A stretch of 64,000 nucleotides of DNA, taken from contig OZ023184.1 of NCBI GenBank assembly GCA_963995505.1, forward strand, positions 19,466,228-19,530,227, in the 5' to 3' direction. The number at the start of each line of letters is the position of its first letter. The first letter of the stretch is position 1. Both the position numbers and the translations under genes were made by a program. The stretch comes from Hypericum androsaemum (taxonomy: Eukaryota > Streptophyta > Magnoliopsida > Malpighiales > Hypericaceae). The notes below the pieces were generated by a model. It had not been told where the DNA came from, searched no databases, and saw only the letters and a program-made list of their open reading frames with translations. Shown piece by piece: positions 55,911 to 64,000 of the stretch.

Positions 55911-57110
55911 TCATAAGGGAGTTTTTCGCTAATTTACACCGAGGTACATTCATTCGTTTATATGCTCATGCATTCATTCACGTACTCATGCATTCATGCG
56001 TATGTACATGTATGAATGGATGATTTGAGAATTTAGTTAAAATTTTATTCAAAACGGAAAAATTCCCTTTTTGTATGAACTTATTTTTGTGAAATAGCGG
56101 ACTGCGAGATATATTTGTATGTTCCGGGTAAAAAAGAAATATATACTGTAAAATTTAATACATTGTTACATAAATTAATATTTTTTGAAAAAATATTGAT
56201 TTCAATTTGGTATATATCGAATTAATATTTCTAAATGAGATTTATAATTTGCAGAATACGCTAGTTTGTTGAGGAACGAACCCGAGAATTTCAAACAGTA
56301 GGGATGATATGTTGATGGTACTAAAATAATTATTGGATGGGCTTGAATCCCCGCCGACCTCTTTTGGGTATTCAATTGTGCCCTTTTCACTTTTATTTTG
56401 CAAAAGTTTCTCTTAAATTAGAGACTTCTAATTATATGTATAAGGTTAGAATTTCAATTTTAGTATCTTAAAATAAATAATTATATAAATATAATAAAAG
56501 GAGACACGTTAAATTTTAGCAAAAGTATAAATAAAGAAGTGTTTGCATAAATAAGCAAATTAATTGTAAACGAGAGATTAAAAATTTTAAAATACACTTA
56601 TTTAAAAACTTTAATAAGAAATTTTTTTCGCATTTTATTATTCTTACTGACTAAAGCTGAATTAAGTGATTTTAAAAAAAAAAGGATATACTTATACAAA
56701 AAGAAAAAAAAGGATATATATTTCTTAAGTCCAAAAAGTGGTGGACCAACATCGCAATTTCCGACCCCCTTAAATAGCGGGAAGAAAAATCAAGAAAAAA
56801 AATCAAAATATCCTCAACCGCTACTTACCTACCGACGTGCCGTTCAAAAAATAAGGAACACATGAAAAGTCAAAAACATGTCCGTATTTAGATTAATGAG
56901 TGAAAATATTGTTATAAATTAGATTTTTAATTCGATACTTCAAAATATAACAGTCTTAAATATTAATTTTTTTAAAAAAATGTTAAATATTTATTAAAAT
57001 AGCTAAATTTTTATTCGATCTGAATATGAATCAGTTGAGTAATGTTTGGCATAAAAAAAACATAAATCCGACAAATGAAAAAATAGTAATAATAAATCCC
57101 AGAAATCTCC
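55911..57110. other. AT-rich upstream region of AMY3
   Basis: Contains a CATTCATGC-type minisatellite (about 55945-56025) and AT-rich DNA leading into the alpha-amylase promoter. No gene seen. Confidence 0.5.
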
Positions 57111-57113
57111 CGG

Positions 57114-57124
57114 TTATATATATT
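57114..57124 (+). promoter_or_regulatory. Probable TATA box of AMY3
   Basis: TTATATATATT lies about 50 bases before the AMY3 start codon. It would imply a short 5' UTR of roughly 20 bases. No other candidate sits closer. Confidence 0.45.
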
Positions 57125-57170
57125 CGTCACTCCCTCCCATTTCAGATAAAAGAGCCCGGCAGTTAAATCC

Positions 57171-60100
57171 ATGTCGACCATTTGTCTCGACCACCTCCGC
57201 TTCCTCCGGGGGGAGCCACCCGAACTCCGACGCCGTTTAACGACGTCGTCGAACCTCCTCTCTTCCCTTCCCCGCCGCTCCCTCTTGTACCGCTCCCGCC
57301 CCGCCAGGGAACCGCTCCCGTGCTGCTCCGCCGATCTCCGTGGCAAAGCTCGCGCCGTTCGAGCTGGCGGATCCTCCTCCTCCGCCGTCGTCGTCGAGAC
57401 GGCGACCTCCGACGACGCTTGCTTCTTCAAGGAGACCTTCCCCGTCACTCGCACCGAAACCGTAACTTCCACTCTTTTTTTCCTCTAACTGCAACGGTTT
57501 ATTTTATTTGAACGGTTTCCTTTTCCGATTATCTGGCGCCAAACAAGGCCTTAGAACTTTCCGGAGCTTGTTTGATCTGATTTTGTAATTAAATGGAAAT
57601 AGAGGTTGAATATCGAAATAAGAGTAAATAGAGTAGGTTTTTGGTGCCAGGTGGAGGGGAAGATCTTCGTGAGATTGGAAGAAGGGAAGGAGGATAAGGG
57701 GGATTGGCAGCTGACGGTAGGGTGTAGCCTCCCCGGGAAGTGGATACTTCACTGGGGAGTTTCCTACGTTAATGACATTGGCAGGTAAATTAGTTTTTGC
57801 TTCGGGTTTTAGTTCATCGGATTTCTAATTGGCTTTGTCTGGTTGCTATTTGAACTGTAACTAGTTTGGTTCGTGATCTCTGCAGCGAATGGGACCAACC
57901 TCCCAAGAGTATGAGACCGCCTGGTTCAGTTCTTGTGAAGGTGATTCATCTAAGTCTTATTTAGTTCGTCAGGAAATTTATTTAGAGACCTCCGCTTGAG
58001 TAATGACACTGCGTATATTACGTTAGAACTTCGGGAGTTGATTTGTAGATCCTCTTTGTATTGTTTTGTTTGTTCCAGAACTACGCAATAGACACACCAT
58101 TGAAGAAGCCGTCCAAAGGAGATTTGATTCAAGAAGTGAAGATCGATATAGACTCGAAAAGCAAGATTGCTGCCATTAATTTTGTCTTGAAGGTTCTCAA
58201 TTTCCACTAATATTACCAGTTGCTATTGCTACAACTCGAAGTTTCTTATGACAATTGTTATATTCAGATGTTGGACTAACGATGATTTCCCTCCCCCTGT
58301 TTCGCTCTCCTCTCTCTTGATGGAAATCTATTGGCATAGGATGAAGAATCTGGTGCCTGGTACCAGCACAAAGGCAGAGATTTTAAAGTGCCTTTAGTTG
58401 ATTACCTGATTGATGATGGGAATGTAGTTGGAGGAAAGAAAGGGATCAGTATTTGGCCAGGTTGAGAAAAAAATGGTCTCATCTTTTATAGACATATTTC
58501 AGATGCTCTCCAACATGATGCTAATTATATAATGTGTCAGTGACTAACGATTTCAAGTATCATCTGGCGGAGTCTTGTTTTTCCTCTGGCATTATCAGCT
58601 CACGTGTCACAAAATACAAGCAATTTTTTATCACTGATTTTTGCTTTACGTCTCAATGTCAGGTGCTTTACTTCCTAACATGCTTCTCAAGGCAGAGCCA
58701 TCTTCCAAAGATCAAGATGGTATAGGTGAACCCAAAGAGTCAAGAAAGCAGAAGAGGCAGCTAGAAAGTTTCTATGAAGAGCAACCTATTACTAAACAGG
58801 TTTCTATTGGACACTCGGTGACCGTTGCAGTTGAGAGGTGTTTGAAGACTTCTAAAAATCTTCTTCATCTAAAAACCAATCTTCCTGGAAGAGTGGTTGT
58901 TCACTGGGGAGTTTGTCGAGATGAAGCTAGAAATTGGGAAGTTCCAGTGGGGCCGTATCCACCTGAGACATCTGCATTCAAGAACAATGCATTGCGTACA
59001 CTTCTACAGGTGCATAACTTGTTACTTCTTTCATACTATTTGAATTTCTCTGAACATTGAAAGCTTGAATCCCGCAGTAGCTCTAATCTTACAACAATCT
59101 CTTTTTCCATCAGGACATGTATCATTCAAACTTGCGAATTTATTATGTAGTGTATCCAAGTCAGAGTTCTGTAAAGTAGCACTGTTACCAAAACAACACA
59201 TGTAGGTTGGCATTATGCCATACATGTTACCATTTCCAATTAAGGTCCTTGGTTTGAACGATTCTAGTGGGTGCATAGGATGATTCAGTCTTCAATGACA
59301 ACTTACAAGCTGCAGAAATAATGTAAATTGCTCACAAGATCAGTCTTATGCAGGATGGATCTTAAATTTCTGTTCTTCCTGATCCTTTCATACAATATGC
59401 TGTTGAATTGGGAAGCTTAATTATGGGAACATCATCCATTTTCTGCCTTCGACGTAGGTTCAAATTAGTACCCACATATAGGTGTGCGTTGAAAAAGTGG
59501 GTTGGGTAATTTTTCTGATGCACGTGGAGCCAAAAGGACTTTCAACAGGCCATTTCTGTGTGCTTAGTACTTTTTTCGGTAGAGAGGAAAGGAGGGAAAA
59601 AAAAGGAAGTGGGTTGAATCTTGTCAAAAAATTTAATCACATTCAACCCTCTTTGTCTCCCTTTGTTTCCCTACTAAATAGTGTAATAGTCCCAATGATA
59701 TAACTGCTTCCAGTGAAAAAGAAGCATCCTTGCGTGCCTTGTTTTATGATCAAACAATTACACGTATGCCCCTTTCGGAAAAAAAAACATGTACATGTAT
59801 GCTGTATTGCTATAGCACAATGCATCTTCGACCAAGCGCGTTACATTTTTGTTAAGCACTCGATGTTTTAAATTTTATTTGGTTAGACTAGAAGCACACT
59901 GATTGGAGGCTTACCTTTAGCTTTCCTATTTTGATGTTATACTACAGGGAAAAGAAGGGCAAAATACGCGTTCTGTTGAATTTACTTTGGACGAGAATGC
60001 TGTAGGCTTTCTTTTTGTCCTCAAGCTAAATGATAGCACTTGGCTGAGATGTAATGGTAATGACTTCTTTATCCCTTTCTCGAGTAGCATGTCCACCCAG

Positions 60101-63072
60101 TCTGAGCCTGAGAAGCCTGGGAGTACGGCTAAATCTGAAGAACCTTTGGAAAAAATTCAAGTCGATTCTTCCACTGCATACACTGATGGGATAATCAATG
60201 AAATAAGGCACTTAGTCAGCGGCATTTCCTCTGAGAAGAGCCAGATAAGAAAAACAAAAGAAGCACAAGAAATCATTCTTCAAGAGATCGAAAAGTTGGC
60301 GGCTGAAGCTTATAGTATCTTCAGAAGCTCTGTTCCAACTTTCTCAGCAGACACTGTGTTAGAATCAGAAGAGTTGGAGGAGGCTCCTGCAAAAATACGC
60401 TCAGGCACAGGGACTGGGTACGAAGTATTGCTTCAAGGCTTTAACTGGGAATCACATAAAACTAGGAGATGGTACATGGAACTTAAAGAAAAAGCTAAAG
60501 ATATATCTTCACTTGGGTTCACTGTCATTTGGTTGCCACCACCAACAGAATCTGTGTCACCTGAAGGTTACATGCCAAGGGATTTGTATAACTTGAACTC
60601 TAGGTATCTTTCTGCAATTTGCTCTGCACAATAATGTTATTCCTCTCCTCTAGCATGCTTTAATTTATTGATGGGAGCCAAAGCTAGCAACTCGTGATAA
60701 TTAGAACCTTTTCCCTTTTAGAGTTTGGCGCATCAGGATTATATTTTCATTAACTTTTAGAGAAAAGGAAGATAGTGGTACCATCACAACTATGCTCTTC
60801 ACTATATCTCTTTTGCCTGGTGATAATACTGGTTGAGTGTTTCTTGTTATTTTTTAAGTTATGGGCAGAAACTTTCAGGAAACACTGGTCTATCTGATAC
60901 AGTGAATGCTATTTATTTTTCTTTTAATTTGTGTCAGGTATGGAAGTATGGATGAACTCAAGGATCTGGTGAAGACACTTCATAAAGTGGGTTTGAAAGT
61001 CCTTGGAGATGCTGTCATAAACCACCGATGTGCACACTATAAGAACGATAATGGAATCTGGAATATTTTTGGTGGCCGCTTAAACTGGGATGATCGAGCA
61101 GTTGTTGCAGATGACCCCCATTTTCAGGTGGCGATTGGTAGCTCTTGCTTTACTTTTAGCCGCTTGTTTTCTTGTAGAACTGTTACATCTCAACTTTAGG
61201 AAGAACATTAACCTTGGTGAATGCTAGATGCGTTTCTCTGGCTTGTTCTTTGTGTAACTGACGCAACTCCTCTTCTCCTTTCTGCAGGGCAGGGGCAACA
61301 AGAGTAGCGGGGAGTGTTTCCATGCTGCTCCAAACATTGATCACTCCCAGGAGTTCGTGAGAAATGATCTTAAAGAATGGTTAAATTGGCTAAGGTAAAT
61401 GATGAAATCCTATTTTGAAATGTTTAGCTTAATGGAAGTTCTACTCTTGTCTTGTTGGACATATTTGTCATCTTCTATATTCTCGTGCGCAATGCCTCTG
61501 GTTGGGGTGTTCCATGTTTCAGATACTGCATTCCTTTTTAAATTTTCATCAAGTCAAAAGTCTAAATTATTGGGTCTTATCCAAACTAAAAGTGTGTTCT
61601 ATCTGAGAGCGTCAGCCTTTATCCGAGTCGGTATATTAAAAGTTGCCTGCTCATTGTGTTTTTGTTTCCCGTGGTTCAGAGAAGAAATTGGATATGATGG
61701 ATGGAGGCTTGATTTTGTTAGAGGATTTTGGGGCGGTTATGTCAAGGATTATCTGGATTCCAGCGAACCTTATTTTGCCGTTGGAGAGTATTGGGATTCC
61801 CTTAGCTACACATACGATGAAATGGACTACAACCAAGATCCACATCGTCAGAGAATTGTTGATTGGATTAATGCCACGGGTGGAACAGCTGGTGCATTTG
61901 ATGTCACCACAAAGGGGATACTTCACGCAGTAAGTTCTTAATTAATTTCTGTTATTTAGTTGCCTGTAAATAGGAGCATCTGTGGGGCTAGAAAATGCCA
62001 TCCTTAATATGCATAAGACGTACTTGAAAAAATGCCACCGTTAGTATGCATAAGAAGAGATAGATCTGGGTTCTTCTGGGACTAGCTTCAAATGAGACTG
62101 AGAATAATCAGAACTTCTTTATAAACCATGGTTGACCTTGAGTTTTCATGATGAGTTTCTCGCCTTTAAGGAGAATGGATCATGTTCTATGAATGTGGTT
62201 CCACATTGAAACTGATCGACACAGCCATTAGTATCTGCGTCACTCATGAGCAGCGTTCTTCACTTATCTTTGAAGTGGTTAGTCCCGCATCGCTAATATT
62301 GGAGAGCACAGACCAGCAGTAACTAACAGGTTTACGAACTCTCTATTTATTCCTACAGGCACTAGATAGGTGCGAGTATTGGCGCTTGACGGATGCAAAG
62401 GGAAAACCTCCCGGTGTCGTTGGTTGGTGGCCATCCCGTGCTATCACCTTCATAGAGAATCACGATACCGGATCAACCCAGGTTACATTTTTAACATCAT
62501 TCTTTGACTGCATTCAAATGGGTCAGTAATCAAATGGGCCATCTAATCTGTGGTGATTTTCGGGATAGCAAACTGAATTGTCTGATTCTTTTTGTCCACA
62601 AGGGTCATTGGAGATTTCCTGGTGGAAAGGAAATGCAAGGATATGCATACATTTTGACTCATCCGGGAACACCGGCAGTGTTCTTTGACCATTATTCCTC
62701 TCATTACCAATCGGAAATTGCATCCCTCATTTCTATCAGAAACCGTAACAAAATCAACTGCAGGAGCACGGTGAGTGTCGAGAAAACTTTGGTTGCAGCA
62801 AACACTGTTTCAAGCAGATTGTAGATAAGACCTTGCTCTGTCCCTTCTTTGAAGTTGCAACAGCTCTACTAAATCGGGCTGGTTGTTTGATTGATTCGTT
62901 TCTGTATCAGATGAAAATCACAAAGGCGGATCGGGACGTGTATGCGGCAATTGTGGATGACAAAGTAGCAATGAAAATCGGGCCGGGTCACTATGAACCT
63001 CCAAGTGGTGACCGGAAATGGTCTCAAACCATCGAGGGAAGAGACTACAAGGTCTGGGAGGCGTCGTCTTAA
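57171..63072 (+). CDS. AMY3: Plastidial alpha-amylase 3 (two CBM45 domains plus GH13)
   Basis: Thirteen exons: 57171-57461, 57651-57784, 57886-57940, 58079-58192, 58340-58460, 58663-59009, 59948-60603, 60938-61127, 61288-61394, 61680-61929, 62359-62481, 62603-62770, 62911-63072. All are GT-AG and the frame closes at 905 aa (Arabidopsis AMY3 is about 887). The Ser/Arg-rich first exon looks like a chloroplast transit peptide. Two CBM45 starch-binding modules follow: one with [11 protein letters not shown] and [15 protein letters not shown], the second with [19 protein letters not shown] and [18 protein letters not shown]. The GH13 catalytic barrel begins at [14 protein letters not shown]. Motifs are [31 protein letters not shown] (nucleophile Asp), FAVGEYWDS (acid/base Glu) and [11 protein letters not shown] (transition-state Asp). 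The C-terminus is KVWEASS. The enzyme cleaves alpha-1,4 links in stromal starch and glucans. Confidence 0.96.
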
Positions 63073-63409
63073 TGCTCTACAGGTCCAAGTTCACATTTCC
63101 TCAGGTTACACAAGTTGGAATACCTGCAACATGAGTTAATTACACAAAGTCGGATTCACGAAATCGAGCCACGTAATAGAGATGGTTAGTTTACGCGATC
63201 CAATTATATGGTGGTTTTTCCGAATCCCCCCAATTAGAGTTGCTAAATCGCATCTTCGCCCTGAACGAGGGCGAAGAGCTATAGCGACTCAGGAAATGGA
63301 GGAACAGTCTGCAATAGGCAGTACCAGTCCCGACCAAATTAACCGGGGCAAGAGTCCTGCAGCTGCCTAAGTCGCTTAAGGGCCTTAGGAGATGTGCCTT
63401 TGTGTATAC

Positions 63410-63447
<38 letters not shown>

Positions 63448-64000
63448 TTTGTACCAGGCTCATTTGTACAACATTGATATATATGTATATTCATTTATCC
63501 TGCAGCTGCATAGGTCGCTCAATGGTGATTTTGGTCTCTTATTTTCTTTTAACTTGACCGATTAACGGTTAATTTCCACTTTATTATTTGGTTAGTTTGG
63601 CAAACCTTTCTAAAGAAACAGAAGAAAGTCCTGTAAAATGGGAAGAGAAACTCGACCGAGCAATTGTTTTGCCCTGTAAATTTTTTGAGAAAGTAATATT
63701 TATACCGGTAAGTGAATTCTGGATTTCGTCAAATCACGACAATCTTGTAACGTTGGGCCAATTGCAGTGCAAACTGTTTTGACCTGTAAATGAGAGCAAT
63801 CTGTCCAAATCGTTATCGGTTATCCAACCAAAAACCGATTATTATTTTTGGTTTATTGATAGCCGGCTAACGAATTCGACTAATCCAAACTCGAGCTGCA
63901 TGGAACTTTTAAAAGGTGGCAAAACTGTCCCAACAACTATTTAACATTCCAAAGGACTCGAACTTGAAACTTGATTAGGCTAAACAATACAATCACCAGT
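63073..64000. other. Downstream of AMY3, no gene seen
   Basis: AMY3 3' UTR followed by intergenic DNA with a TA microsatellite. No further gene is supported up to the window edge. Confidence 0.5.
63411..63443. repeat. TA dinucleotide microsatellite
   Basis: About 15 consecutive TA units about 340 bases downstream of the AMY3 stop codon. A likely length-variable marker. Confidence 0.9.

Noticed and set aside
61399..61941. ORF extending upstream of AMY3 exon 10
   Set aside because: Only 61680-61929 is exon. The upstream part is intron, ending at the acceptor gtggttcag.

Overview
This is a window of nuclear genomic DNA from a dicotyledonous flowering plant. The evidence is intron-rich genes with GT-AG splice sites, a eukaryotic tRNA-Ala(AGC), plant-only gene families, and abundant plant transposons (Ty1-copia, L1, Mutator, hAT, Cassandra). 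Protein wording and gene order fit a rosid, possibly Myrtales, but I cannot fix the species from sequence alone.

Layout. Bases 1-132 are the 3' end of an NPF/NRT1-PTR transporter gene. A tRNA-Ala follows at 460-532. Next is a near-perfect palindromic element with a TCC-rich core (631-1411). The host genes are then: a PAS/LOV blue-light receptor protein (minus, 2025-5170); a conserved plant protein resembling the TRAPP-interacting protein TRIPP (plus, 7020-11471); a PBL34/35-type receptor-like cytoplasmic kinase (plus, 16113-19535); a DUF1338/2-oxoadipate dioxygenase (minus, 20345-22614); a hypersensitive-induced-reaction prohibitin-domain protein (plus, 33206-35004); a mitochondrial porin VDAC (minus, 36615-38603); and plastidial alpha-amylase AMY3 (plus, 57171-63072). 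Exon boundaries were traced by hand. Reading frames close for every gene except one junction in the DUF1338 gene. Kinase, HIR and VDAC lie together as in Arabidopsis At3g01300-At3g01290-At3g01280, so this is probably an ancestral block.

The rest is dominated by mobile DNA. Three Mutator-like elements have long terminal inverted repeats and exact or near-exact 9-10 bp target duplications. One (50242-51545) is a Pack-MULE carrying the first three exons of an organellar oligopeptidase A-like gene. Another (52391-55900) is itself interrupted by a non-autonomous copia element with a perfect 5-bp duplication. A young copia element (43948-49355) has an intact 1292-codon gag-pol and an unusual LTR-internal-LTR-partial internal-partial LTR structure. 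There is also a Cassandra TRIM with a 5S-rRNA-like LTR, a hAT MITE, two small poly(A) retroposons, two oppositely oriented L1 fragments abutting each other, and several degenerate tandem-repeat fields.

The host genes are not an operon and most likely act independently: blue-light signalling, trafficking, immune or receptor signalling, lysine catabolism, membrane microdomains, mitochondrial metabolite exchange and starch degradation. I did not find a convincing wholly new biological system. The strongest leads are the Pack-MULE with its gene fragment, the TCC-core palindrome, the tandem copia array, and a diverged duplicated segment whose copies were each hit by a different transposon.
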